This document shows positions 1 to 13,400 of a stretch of DNA of 64,000 bases, piece by piece (position 1 is the first letter of the stretch; each line of letters opens with the position of its first letter). The notes under the pieces were generated by a model. It made no database searches and had not been told where the DNA came from. It saw nothing but the letters and a program-made list of their open reading frames with translations. Position numbers and translations under genes: made by a program. The stretch comes from Rhineura floridana (Eukaryota; Chordata; Lepidosauria; Squamata; Rhineuridae), in contig NC_084489.1 of NCBI RefSeq assembly GCF_030035675.1, forward strand, positions 50,873,898 to 50,937,897. Reading direction: 5' to 3'.

Positions 1-38
1 CTGTGTGAAAATTAATGCCCTCATTTTATCTATACTAG

Positions 39-107
39 GGGGAGCAAGGATTACCTGGCCCAAGAGGTCCAGAGGGAATGCCTGGGAAAGGAGACATGGG
101 TCCAAAG
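39..107 (+). CDS. COL28A1: COL28A1 collagenous exon (69 bp, first in window)
   Basis: Phase-0 exon after ...ctatactag and before gtacaa. It encodes 23 residues: five Gly-X-Y triplets, a two-residue GK break, then GDM and GPK. It is the most upstream exon seen, so the gene enters the window from the left. Confidence 0.93.
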
Positions 108-3100
108 GTACAATTTAATATGTGTTTTGCAAGTATAACGGTGGGAATCATACTAAGAGTGATATCAATTCTCTGAGTGCTGTGCCTTATGTAGCCAAAA
201 TGGCACCATCCACTGACAAGAGGAGACAAATCAGCAGGCTCAGGGGATGTCTAAGGTTTGCAGAAGCATAAAAAGTTTTAGAAAAAAACCCTAATGGGTG
301 TGTTGGAGAACGTGCTCATAAAGAATATTGACTGACTGGCATGCAGGGAAATAAGGGAAAACAGAGTGGGAGAGGGAATGGAATGGAATATCCTGGAAGA
401 GCACATGGCTGACTGACTCAAGGACATTCCACACTGTAACATTTTGTTGCAGATCCTATTTGTACTACATATACAGTGCCAGACTATTTACACCACTGAA
501 GGAAATCTAATAGAGCAGGCAACCTGTGGCCTTTCAGATGTTGTTGGATTCCAGTTCCCATCAGCCCCATTGCCAACATGGCCAATGGTGTCTAATCTGG
601 AGTGCCATCGGTCCCCCATCCCTGTTGTAGAGGCTGTTAGAGAGTCACACTGTTCAGATAAACAAATATGACAAAGGAAGGTTCTACATGGAAAGAAAGA
701 CACTTTAGGCCAGAGGTAGCCAATGTGGCATCCTCCAGATGTGGATGAACTACAGTTCCAGTCATTCCTGACCATTGGCTATGCTGGCTGGGGCTGATGA
801 GAGCTGTCGTCCAACAACATCTGGTAGGACACCAGATCAGTTACCCCTTCTTTAAGCCTTTCCAGGCATGAACCATGTGTAGAATCAGTGTGCATCAGTG
901 TGGTGGTAGTACTGCAGCAGCACTCTGCCCCTAAAACCATGGAATTCCCAACTGTGTAGAGAGGTACTTATGCGCCTACATAGATGGTAAATTGAAAATG
1001 TAAAGGCTGGGAGCAGAGAATGCCACCACTGATGCGCCTCTCCATGACTATGTATTTGTTCTAGACACAGTTCATGTCAGGAAGGGGCTCTAGCTAAAAC
1101 TACAGGGAAATTGAAGTGTGTACGCACATTTGAAAATTAAACACCAGTGTTTCCATTAAAATAAAAGAGAAATGGATCTTCTTCATGCTGCTGAAAATTT
1201 AGGTCACTTTCCCTCATGGAGAATCTTTAATGAAATGTTTAGAGCCAGACCAGACCTGTCCTGGCAAAGGCACTGATCTCACAATTTGACCTCATGACTT
1301 GTTGCTTCTGGCCCTGCCCCTGTCTTTTCACCTGCTGGATGGACGGTACGCTCTTGATCTGAGGCCACTGACACTCTTCATCCCTGTATGGCCATTGTGC
1401 AAGTTGTATGGTAGCAGGTTAGAAACACTTGCAGTTGTCTAGCAACCAAATGGCAGATGACAAGTCACAAATGATGTCATAAAAAGCAAAGGAAATCATC
1501 TGGGTCCACAAGAAAAAACCCCAAATCCACTGTATAGGACTTACCCAACTGTCACAAAATACTGAGCAATCTTTTGCATTCTCCAAAACTCCTAATCAGA
1601 GTCAGACTAGATGTTAAGCAAAGGGGGTGGGGAGAGAAAAAGCTGGCTTGATGTTGAAGCCATGAAGTCTGAATTTAGTCACACAATCTTAAAATGGAGG
1701 GCAGGAGGAGACAGAAACCCAAGTAACTGGATTAGACTTTACTAGATGCTATGCAGGGTTCAGGTTGCACCTGGCAGGAACAAAGAAGCAACATAATGGC
1801 TTATCTCCCATATGAAACTATAAAATCCAGCCATTACTAAGCTTGTGAAATTAATTTGTGTGTTCTCACTAGACACTAGCAAAACAGTGTGCCATGGGCT
1901 GAGGTTTTTGTGTTTGTGGCAGCAATATAGTGGCAAATTCAGAAGTTCATGGTCCCTTCCCTTCATATTTACACCCCCTCCTCTCCTCTCCCTTTTTTTG
2001 CTGCTGAGTTGAGAATCAGATCCTTGTTAATGCCTTCTCCCACATCAACAGACGTCCTTAGGACCAAATAAATATTGAAAGGGGGAGAGTGTTAGCTATT
2101 GAGAAGGGTCTTCTCAGTGACTGACTCATCTACTTTCACTCTGATTGGTTCCAATCAACAGGAAAGGACAAGGAAGCCTGTTAGAAAACTCTTCTCAGTG
2201 GCTAACAGACTCCCCTTTCATGCTGATTGGCTTGTAGGATGCTGGAGACAGAGACCCTGCTGGGACCCACTCCCAAAAACGTCAGGGTCTAAGAACCCTC
2301 CTTAAGACCCCAGACAACTACGTCCCTGGTTTGTGGATGACATATGACTTGGATTCAGTTATTGGTAGCCCTTGAGATCCTGACTCAAGAAATACATTTT
2401 CCAATGTGCAACCCCGTCTTGAAAAATATTCAAAGACAGAAGTGTTAGTTAATCAGTTCGGGCTGCCACCAAATACCTTGTTTTCATTTTAGAAAATTCT
2501 AATTAAATCATAAATATGTTAGGTGGAAACAGCTCTCTACTGCTACTGCTTTTATTTTTTGTTTTTTTTAATCAGGGCGAAGAGGGGCAAAAAGGAGCTA
2601 AAGGAAATGATGGCCTAAGAGGTTTGACAGGGGATCCAGGACCAAAGGTATGCTCATTTCATTTCTGTGTGGCTTCTCCCTGCGTGGGTTCTGCATCCTC
2701 AGGGCCTGTCGGTGTGCAGTGCATCAGATGTAGTTCGTATAATGCACCTGATCACCATAGTCCACATCCTACAAGGGAGTCCCCAACCATCTAGGCCAGG
2801 GGTGGAAACCTCTTCACCCCAAGGGCCACATTCCCTTCTAGGCAACCTTCCAAAAGTAACATGCCTGTGATGGGTGGGGGGACAGAACCAAAGGTTGGGC
2901 AGTGCAGAGCCTGTTAATTTTACTTTTGTGTTCTACCGTTTTATATTTTGTTTCTACGCATACGCACACCCCCTTCTCTGTCCTCCATCCAGGCAAACCA
3001 GAAGCATGGTCAGAGGTCAAGGACACATTCTAGCCAGACAAAAACACTCACGAAGTTTGCAAAGCAGGGCCAGTGAGGGGTGCAGCCTGGGGAGAGGGCC

Positions 3101-6100
3101 AGTCAGAGAGGCCTGGGGGTTGCATGGAGCCCCCAGGCCTGAGGTTCCCCATCCCTGAACTAGGCACTGATTGAAACAGGGTGCACAGTGAGGTCTGGGG
3201 AACTAGCTCCAGGATTTCCAAGGCAAGAAAAGAAACCCGACTTCTCCAGGTCTGCAGACACCAAACTGAGAGCGCTGGCTACGTCACCCAAGATGCATCC
3301 CACCAAGTTCATTACATTAAAAATGAGCAGAAAGGGAACAAAATGATAGAAGAGCTGCTAGATTTTAGCTATCCTGAAAAATGCTCTAATGGAGTTGAAG
3401 GGCAGTTGTTGAGGCCCGGATGCCTTCGTTCCCAAAATGGAGATGATCCTTGAAGTTCTTTCGAGCATTGCAATTCAATGTTGGATGTTTGTTTATCAGC
3501 TGGCGTAATTTTGCAGCTAGACAAAGTGTTTTATGATCCTCTTGAGTGTTCATAGAGACCCGATACATATAGACTTCTTGCGATTGTTGCTAATAACGCA
3601 TACAAAACAAATCGATGATTTCTTTTCTTTCAGGGTGAACCTGGAGTCAAAGGCTCAGTTGGTAGCCCTGGGCCTTCAGTTCATGGGCCCCCTGGCCCCA
3701 AGGTAAATGTCACATTACCGGGTTGCTACACGCAGAACTGGGCACAAACCTAATACATATTCTGAAACCTCCTTTCATTTATATCTGGTGAGCACTGGAA
3801 GAGTACTGACTGGAACATAGGAATCTGCCTTGTGCCTAATCAGACAACTGGTCTGTCTAGAATTTTAGACCAATATTATTTACATTGATTGGCAGCAGCA
3901 CTCCAGGGTTTCAGGCAAGAGACCTTCCCAGTCCCTACCTTGAGATGCCAGGAATTGAACCTAGGACCTTTTGTATGCAAAGCATCTCTCTGCCACTGGG
4001 CTGTGGTCCTTCCTAATGAATTGTGTATGAGGCTGGCTCTGCCATTAAGCAGAGTGAGGCAGCTGTCTCAGGCGATGGATGCTAAGGGGTGTGGGGGAGG
4101 GCAGTGAGAGGAACCTACCTAGCTATTGGAGGACAGAACAATGTATACCACAGGGCCTGCCTTGCCCCCCCCCAAGCTTGCCTGCTGCCTTTCAGCTATG
4201 CAGGGCTGGTGCCAGGCATGACTGGGCCCGTGGGCACCAGCTTGCCCCTGGCCCGTGGCACCCACCCTCGTGTCCCATCTACCTCATCCCATGTCATGTC
4301 ACATGAATGACATGCACACTGTGCACGCATGCCTGCCATCAACCAAGATGGCGGCAGGGGCGGCAGCCCCTTAGGGAAGCCCCCGCTACCATCTTAGTTG
4401 ATGGCAAGCATGCACACACAGTGCACACGGCATACTGAGGAACAGGAGAGGTAGGAGGACATATGTGTAGGCCTATTGAAGCCCACATTGTTTGTATGGG
4501 GGTGGTGCCTGGGAACTCCCTCTCTGCCATCCGCAGCAGGGTCAGGACCCGAGGCTGCCGCAGATCACAGAATGGGAGATCTACCCTCCCACCCAAAGGA
4601 GGGGCTCTTCAGAGGTCCCTCTGGTAGGCAGGGGCCCATGGCGAGGGCCCAACCTGATCACCCTCTGGTGCTAGCCCTGCAGGTATGATGCAGGATGCTG
4701 TCCCGTCACCACTGTTGAAATATGTTTGAATTGTCAGTCCAATCAGATTCTGCATGTGGAATGGGAAGGTGCCACCTTCTCCTTCACTTAGGCAGCCCTG
4801 ACTCTGTGCCGTAGATTGAATGCAAAATAGACATAGACTGGCAGTTTTACTTTTGGTTCCTTTCCTGTTAGTACCATGTAAAAGAAACCCTTCTTACTTT
4901 TCCTCATAGACAGAAGGGTTGTCTCCAAGCCCATAATTTTAGAAGCAACAATCCCCCCCCCCAAAAAAAATGCAATGTGGAATAACTGATCTTTTCTCCA
5001 GAACTACGGGACACTTTAATAATGATGTGTGTATTTTGTGTGAACGTTTAGGGGGAGCAAGGATATGCAGGACCTCCTGGAAGTGATGGAAGCCCTGGAA
5101 ATTCAGTCATGGGACCTCAGGTGTGCAGTTTTAATAAAATAAAATACAAACTGCTGACAAGCAAATTTAATATGACTGCTTACAAGCAGAAATAAATATT
5201 TAATTAAGTGTTTTTAGAACTGATGGGTGGGAGGCAGAGATAGCAGAAGATTTTGATCCCCGCATGCATATTAATTACGTCTGATCATCCTTCTTCCCCT
5301 TCTAAATATGTTCTTCTTATCCTAATTTAAATGCATGTTTCCAGGGGGGGAGGAGAATGCTTCATTCTGAAGACAAAGTATTTCTTTGTGTAGGACAACT
5401 CCTAGCACTCTATTTTGTGTTAGGTTTTGACCTAGTTTGATTTGGCATCCTTTCCCCCCCTTTATCACTATTCATATTGTGATCCAGTGGCATTCTGGCA
5501 AATTCAGGTTATGCAATTAAAGTGGATGTGGAGCTCTTGGGCAACAAACCCCTTTCCACAATATTTGCCTTTTTGCACTGATAGGAAAATGCACTGGAAA
5601 GTATGGGATGATTGTCTGACACAACATCGTTTAACCTTCTCACAAATAAGAATGAGTGCTCAATAAACAGCTGATGTTGTATAACCTCCCTGCAAATGCC
5701 ATATAACCTCCCCATTATCTATTTCTAGTATAGTGTGGTTGACCTGTTTACCCCAGAGAATGAAAGATGCAAAGCTGTAGTTGTGCTACAATGGTAATCA
5801 TCCTGACATGCTAGGTTTATACGTCCACAATTTTTATTTTTACCTGGGGGAATATTCAAACATTGATTGCCCACATATAATCTGAAATGACATAGTCTAG
5901 CATCAGATGTAAATCTTCTGATTGTGTTAGAATTGTGTGAAACGAAGATGAAGGAATACTGGTTCCTTCTAATACAAGGAGAGTACATGGAACAAAATCC
6001 TCAGTTCTTAAAAGAAGGGTATTGTTATCCTATTTTGGATGTTCACAAAGTGAAAACATCTGTTTGGCAGCTCTTTCCAATGGAGGAATTTGGAAGTCAA

Positions 6101-7386
6101 AATAGAGAAGAGACCCCTTGCCCCTAATTTCCTTTTTTATTGAATTAATTAATAGGGAAACTACTTGACATTGGCAATAATCCAGAGAAATCCCTTAGGC
6201 ACACCCCAAGGACTTGGAAATGTCCAACATGACTTCTGCTGCCCTCCTTCTTTGAACAGTAGCCTGTCCCATGCTATATCATATACCACCTCTGAATTTT
6301 CTTCTGTGTGTGCCATGGGGTTCAGAGGCCTGCAAGCCAATTGCCCCGTGGGGTACACCAGTATTGCCAGTTATCAAACTTTGCAAGCTAGCTGTTAGTG
6401 TCCAGATCTTGAATGCTTTTCCTGGTAACATTCTGGCCAGTGAGCAGCAGTTTCCACCTATCTCCCTGGGTGCTTTTCCAAACAGAAGTACAACAGGAAG
6501 GTGGAGCTTCTCTGTTCTGTGCATAATCCATGTGTGCTAGGACATGGCATGCTGCCAGTTTCCATTCTCACCTGTTAATATCAAAGTCTGCCCATATTCT
6601 TGGTTAATGATGTCATATTTATTTATATTTATGTTTATAATTTGTGTTCAGGGTGCTCCAGGCTTACCTGGGCCACCTGGACTTCCTGGAGCAAAAGGAG
6701 ATGGCTTTCCAGGTCCACTAGTAAGTATAATTTCACCTCTAATTTATCTGATAGGCGAGAATGCTGAGCTATCCTCAGTGTCCTGAAATGTCACATCTGG
6801 CCAGGGTAACACACGTATGAGGATTCCTCCTTTACTTCCTTGTGTGTCCCAAGCGCCTTCAGAGCTCCAGTGTGTTTCTTATGCTTAGAGCCACTTTGTG
6901 AGCTTCTTCCTAGTTCAAGGTTAGGGCTCTTCTCATCCTGAGGCACACTCTTAGGCTTGTTTGTTTATACTCCTCCCACTTAGCCCAGCACTGGGATATG
7001 CTGTCCCTGACTTTACAAACCACCTCCTTCTCTTATCTGTTTTCTCCTCTTTCGTAGTGCTTACTTTTCCCCAGCTGTAATCTGTCCTCTCTTAAGTCAT
7101 CACAGATGATGCTTTCCCCCCCTCATTACTGCTTTACAATGCAATCCAATACATGTCTACTCAGAAGTAAGCTCCTTTGGGTCAGTGGGACTTACTCCCA
7201 GGTAAGTGTGTATTGGATTGCATTCTTACTCCTGTCTCGGGTGACTTTCCCTGGTGTTTGCTTATTTCCCACCTAGCTCTCCACCTGTTCCTCCTCCGTC
7301 ATTCGTTCTTCCTTTCTACCCTCCATTCCAGTCCCCCCTCTCTCACCTTCTCCTTGTCATTCTCTCCTTCATGCCAAGGTCCCATC

Positions 7387-7471
<85 letters not shown>

Positions 7472-10400
7472 TCTTTCACTCTCGTCTCTCTCATTCACTT
7501 CCATTCATCCTCATTCTCTCTGCTGCTGCTTCTTTCACTCCTGCTTCTTTTCCTGTACGTTACCTCACAGCTCCTGTTTCCCCTTCTCTTTCTTGGTGAC
7601 TGGAACTGACACTCGATGCACCTATTGCCCCACCTTTATCCTCTGTCAGACTGAGTGCTGCTGCATCTTCAGTGCGCTCTCCCTGCAATGTCATTTCCAG
7701 TTGGACTGGCGCACCTTGGGGAGCTGGAGAGGATGTCTCCCTGACCTCTCCTTGCAACAAGCCTTAGTTATGTCTTGTTTGGACTGCTGTAGCACATTCT
7801 ATGTGGAGCTGCCTTTTGAAGAGTGTTCGGAAGCTTCAGCTGGTTCAGAAGGCTGCAGTGAGGCTGCTGTCTGGGACTGGTTATAGAAAGCACGTCGCTC
7901 CCATGTTACAACAGCTTCACGGTCTACTAGTCTGTGCTGGTTATGACCTATGTGACTTGGGACCAGGTTATCGGAAACAGCACATTCTCCGATTTGAGCC
8001 TGCCTGGGTTTTAAGGTCCTTGGGAGAGGTCTTCTGTTTATCCCATCAACACTTTAAGTGCATTTGTCAGGAACTCGAGAGAGGGCCTTCTTGGTGGCTG
8101 CTCCCAGGCTCTGGAATTCCTTGCCAAGGGAGGCCCAACTAGCCCCATGCCAGGCCAAGACATTTTGGTTTGGACAGAACTTTGACCCCAAAACTGACTT
8201 TGTAAATGTATTGAAATTGGTTTAAAACTGGTATTTTGATTTATTTTTATTGGTGTGTTACCTGCCTTGTTTTTATGCTGTTGTTTTCTATTATTGATGT
8301 TTTATTGTATTTGCATTTATTATGGCTGGCCACCTTGACACCATTTGGTGGAAAACAATTTTAATAAACATAATGAAAAATATATGTATGATAAAAATGA
8401 AATGGAAAAATGAAGCTTCTGAACAAACGCACACATCCTTGGGTTCTGTGACACTAACCTGCCTCCATTTTTCTAATGCTATTCTAGGGACCTCAAGGAA
8501 TGCCTGGTCTTCAGGGACCAAGAGGTCTTAAAGGAGCAGGCGACCCAGGACAAAAGGTACTCATCTTGAAGTAATATGTGCCCTTCAAAATAACTCTGTC
8601 ATTACAAGCAGCTAAAGCAAATTGTATGCACTTGTGTTATATCTATATCTGTAGATATCACCACACTTCTTTGGAAATGAACATAGATCACCATTTCTTC
8701 CTGATAAAATAACTTTTATAAAGTTGACAGAATCCATATGAACATGGCTGTTTAAGAGTTAGCAGAAATAAGACCTTTGGCGTGGTGTTAATTTATTTAT
8801 ATAATTATTTACAGGGCACCTTTTGGGGGCCTGTCTCACCCAAGGTGACTGGCTTTCATTTCCTAAAAATTAGCAATTTAAAATTGGCAGCAGTACAGCA
8901 AGTATTTAAAAACACAGGGCCTATTTCTTTAAAAGAAAGAAAAATGCAAAATAGAAATGCTATCCTTTTCTACCTTGGTGTCTAAAACAACAGCCTAGAT
9001 TAAGAAAAAGTGGCTCCAAATAAATGGCTTTTTAAAATCCACTTAAAAATATGAAGAGTCAGGGCCATCTACACACATCTGTAAGGATGAAGGCAAAAGA
9101 AACTCTGTGTGTGTGTTTGTATTGTATACACACACTTCTAATCAATCTTCTCATTTAATGACCATGTAAAAATCTGCACTTGCATTCTGCTGCAAAATTA
9201 ACATCAGGTATTGAAGCTTGGTATAATCTACATTTTAGTATATCTTTAGTAGACTACCTTCAAGCCTGCTAAACACTACTGTCCCTACATGAACAAAACA
9301 GCATAGGGATTTGTCAAAATTTGTTTTGTTTTTTCATAGTGCCACAGTGCATTTTCTGGCAACTGCAAACCACTTTAGAATTATCATATTAAATTAGAGA
9401 GACAGAGAGAGAGATTATCCCACGTTCCATGGTTACGTGCGAGCATTCTAATAAAGTTATTGAGAATTAGAGCTATTAAAAATTAGATGCAGCAAAGATT
9501 CTGTTATCCATGTGTTATTGGGGACACAGTGTGCATTTGTATATACAACTTCCATATAATGGCATGGGCAGTAGGAATGTGATTCTTAGGTGGTTCTAAT
9601 CTACAGTGATGCACAAAGTCATGGGTAGACTAAACTTCCCCAAGTTATGAAAAGCCTAAACTGTGAGTTGATTCTAACCTTACTCTCTGCTGCAGAAAAT
9701 TGAACATTTGCAGTGGATACTGTAACCCTGAAAAGTCCCAGTTTTTGGGTTGTATCCAAAGCTAGTCATATTCAGAATACATCCATTGAAATTAATGGAC
9801 ATGGCTAAGTTAGACCCATTAATTTCAATTGGTCTACTCTGACTACAACTGAATTGGATACAACCTATTGATCTTAACTTGCACTTCCTGAATATTTGCA
9901 CCCAAGAGGTGGAAAACAATAATACACATGCTCATTAATAGAGATGCAGCCCATCATCTAGTGACCTTACCCTTCGAGACAAATCCTTGAAGCAATGTCC
10001 CTGCACCAGTGAGAAGGAACAGTTCATGAGGGGAGGGGGGATTTCATGTATTGGCTTTAGTGCAGTTATGCAAAGAATACTTTGTGCCCCAATCCCAATC
10101 CAAGGCCTAACATAGGAGTAGCCATTGATGCTGCTGCATCTGTCTGTTCCTACTGCTCCTGTGGCCAGGATATGATGGTGATGCAGGAGGGGCTGGCAAT
10201 GTTACTTTTGCACTACACACTATAGGCTCATTGTTACTACTGTTTATTAATTGTAAGGAGGATTTAGGGAAGAGCAGAACCCCACACATTATTTATTCAT
10301 TAAATGTATATCCTACCCTTCTTCCCAGTAGGAGCCCAGGGTGGCAAACAAAAGCAGTAAAAACACTCTAAAACATCTTAAAAATAAGACTTTAAAATAT

Positions 10401-13400
10401 ATTAAAACAAAACATCTTTAAAAATATATTTAAAATATCTTTTTAAAAAACGTTCTAAGTTAACAAGGGAAGCTCAGACTAGCAATGGGCTCTGTTTCTG
10501 CAATAATTGGATTTGCCATCGGATTAATTATTATTTCTGATATTCCCTATCTTTGTGGAAAGAATTTTGAAGTAGCAACTCTCTGTGCCTGGTTTCTGAT
10601 TCATTCTTTTTTTCCACTTCTTTTTTTAAAATCACTTTGAAATCATTGACAGTGCCAGTGATACTTCTATCAATCTACTTTCTGTGTGAGCTCTTCAAAT
10701 GTGTATTCCTCTTCACTGATGTCAATGAAGTGTTGATTGTAACTGACAAAGCAGCAGGGGGGGAATAAGGTGTTGATTCTAAGCGGCAAGGGGGAATGAG
10801 GTGTTGATTCTAAGCAGCAGGAAGACACTGACTTGATTATCTGCCTTAATCTGCTCTGCAATGCACTTGAAAAGGAATGTAAACAGGCAATAATTACAGA
10901 GTTCAGAATGAAGATAGATAACAGTGGAGACTCATGAATAAATAGTGATTATAATTTTCTGCAAAGCAAAAAAATTTTTTTAGGAGATTGGAAAAATGAA
11001 AAGATATTGAAGGAAAAAGGAATCAGATCATTAATGACCACTAGGGTGCCACACTTAAAAACGAAATATAAAAAAGGAGAGGATTCCATCCTTAGCTCAG
11101 ATTAGCCCAATATTTTATTTATATCCCACCCTTCCTTTCAGGAGCCCAGGGCAGCAAACAAAATAATTAAAACATCTAAAAACCAACAAACTTAGAAACA
11201 TATTCAGACAAAACAGCTTTAAACACATATTAAAACAAAGCAGGTTTTAAAACCTTTAAAAAACAGCTTTAAAAATATCTTAGAAAGCAATTCCATCACA
11301 GAAGCAGACTGGGATAGGGTCTCTATTTAGAAGGCTTGTTGAAAGAGGAAGGTCTTCAGTAGACGCCAAAAAGATAACAGAGATGGTGCCTGTCTAACAT
11401 TTAAGGGGAGAGAATTCCAAAGTGTCATTGCCACAATGTGTCCACTTCCTATGTTGTGCAGAATGGACCTCCTGATAAAATGGTATCTGCAGGAGGCCCT
11501 CACCTGCAGAGCGCAGTGATCGACTGGGTATATAAAGGATAAGACGATCTTTCAGGTATCCTGGTCCCAAGCTTCACAGGGCTTTGTACACCAAAAGCAG
11601 AACCTTGAATTGGGCCCAGTAGCTGATGGTAATATTGCCTACTCTGATTGACAGCAGCTCTTCAGGGTCTCTCAACAGAAGTCCCTTCACATCACCTACA
11701 ACCTGATCCTTTTACCTGAAAATGCTAGGGATCGAACCTGGGACCTTCTGCATGCAAAACATGTGGTCTACTACTGAGCTATAGTTGCTCCTGCCCCTCT
11801 AGAAGCTGCTTGCCTGGTTGGAGCTGCAGGATTAGCTTCCCGGCAGAAGTGTCACTGCTGCTCACTAGGAGGTAGAGGTTGCAATATGGGTGTGCACCAT
11901 GTGGAGCCAATCCAGTGCTCCCATTGGTGCACCTGCACCACACCAACTCCCCCCTGCCTTGTCCCTCCTGGTAAGCCACAGCAACACTGCTACAAGGAAG
12001 CTAGCTTTGTGGCTCCGCCACATTGGGAGACTCACTTCTGCCCCCTTCCTCCACCCCAAGTAACTTTACAAGATACAGATTTAGTTTTTGAGGCAAGAAT
12101 AAGCTTTTGCACGTCTGGGCTGTCAGAAACACTTGGCACTGGATTCGCACTTACAGAAAAATTCCAAATATAAGAAACCGTTGTCCTTTCACTATAAAAG
12201 GGAGGACAAATAGATGAGTGAGTTAATATTTGCAATGTGGTAGATTTTTCTTCTCACAGAAATTTGGTAGCAAATTTCATTATAATTGATTTTTTGTTTT
12301 TATTGATACCTTGGGAAAAAAACAACCAGACACATGCTGTGGCCAATAGGACTTTCCCCCTCTCCCCTCCCTCTTCTCTAATTTAAACAGGGCTGCTCTA
12401 ATCTCCACATATTTTAAAACAGCTTTGTTTAACCGAAGAGCCCCCTAGTAATAAATTTACATACAAGTCAAGTTGGAATTCCATGAAGTATTACTGGGTA
12501 AGAATGTTCCCTAAATCTCAATCGGAGCTCTGTTCTCTTGGCCTGAGAGATGGCTCACATATGTGTACAGCAGAAAAGAGGAATGTGATGTTAACAGAGG
12601 CTCAATTCACACAGGAACCGCCTGTGGGATGCATGAGCAATATAGGCATGACCTTCTTGTTGTGTATAGGGTAGACATTGAGGGCAAAGGAGTGAGCGGT
12701 AATCACAACTGGATATATAAAAGGCATGCAAATGTAACTTAAAAGCTGGGTTTTAAGAAAGCCGTAGCCTTAATACCACAACAGTTGGAAGAACTGACCT
12801 TAGCATTTTTAAACTCAAGAACAGAGCGAAAGACTTAAAAATAAACAAACCCACCAACATGGTCCCTATGGACAAGGTAGAGCCCAGCTGCAGGAAGCGT
12901 ATCATTTAAAAATCAGACTCCAGCGCAACTGCAGAACAGAGCTGAGTGACTGTTCTTCACCCCAGGCGTCTAATTGATCTCGCACACAGTTACCACCCAT
13001 TTGCTCCCTTTCGGCTGTAGGCCTTTTCTCTCCCCCCCCCCCCCGCTTTTCTAATTGGAAAAATAAGTATGCAGAAAAATTCCTACAATTCAAAAGAAAA
13101 AAAGTCTAACGTAGAAGCTCTTTGTATATTCGGTCAATTTCACTAGGAACGTACAACTCTTTTCCCTCCAGAGGGTTAATTGCCAATCTGTATAATTCCA
13201 TATTAAATACATTAATTGACCCTGCATCTGTTGTTGCTCATAAAATATTTTTCCTTGTGTTTCACAATAGTTGAACAATTTGAAAATCAATGTATCAGAT
13301 TTTGCAAAGTTAAAAATGGAAATGGAATGCCTCCAAGTCAATTCTGACTTATGGCAACCCTATGAATAGGATTTTCGTGGTAAGCGGTATTCAGAGGGGG

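Noticed and set aside
7177-7886. Open frames of 140 and 210 codons on the plus strand
   Set aside because: They are Ser/Leu/His-rich because they run through the (TC)n(AC)n microsatellite and then into a decayed LINE.
8815-8844. A short acceptor-donor bounded segment (ttacag ... aaggtgact) coding [10 protein letters not shown]
   Set aside because: It has splice-like borders but no Gly-X-Y pattern and is only 30 bp; most likely chance.
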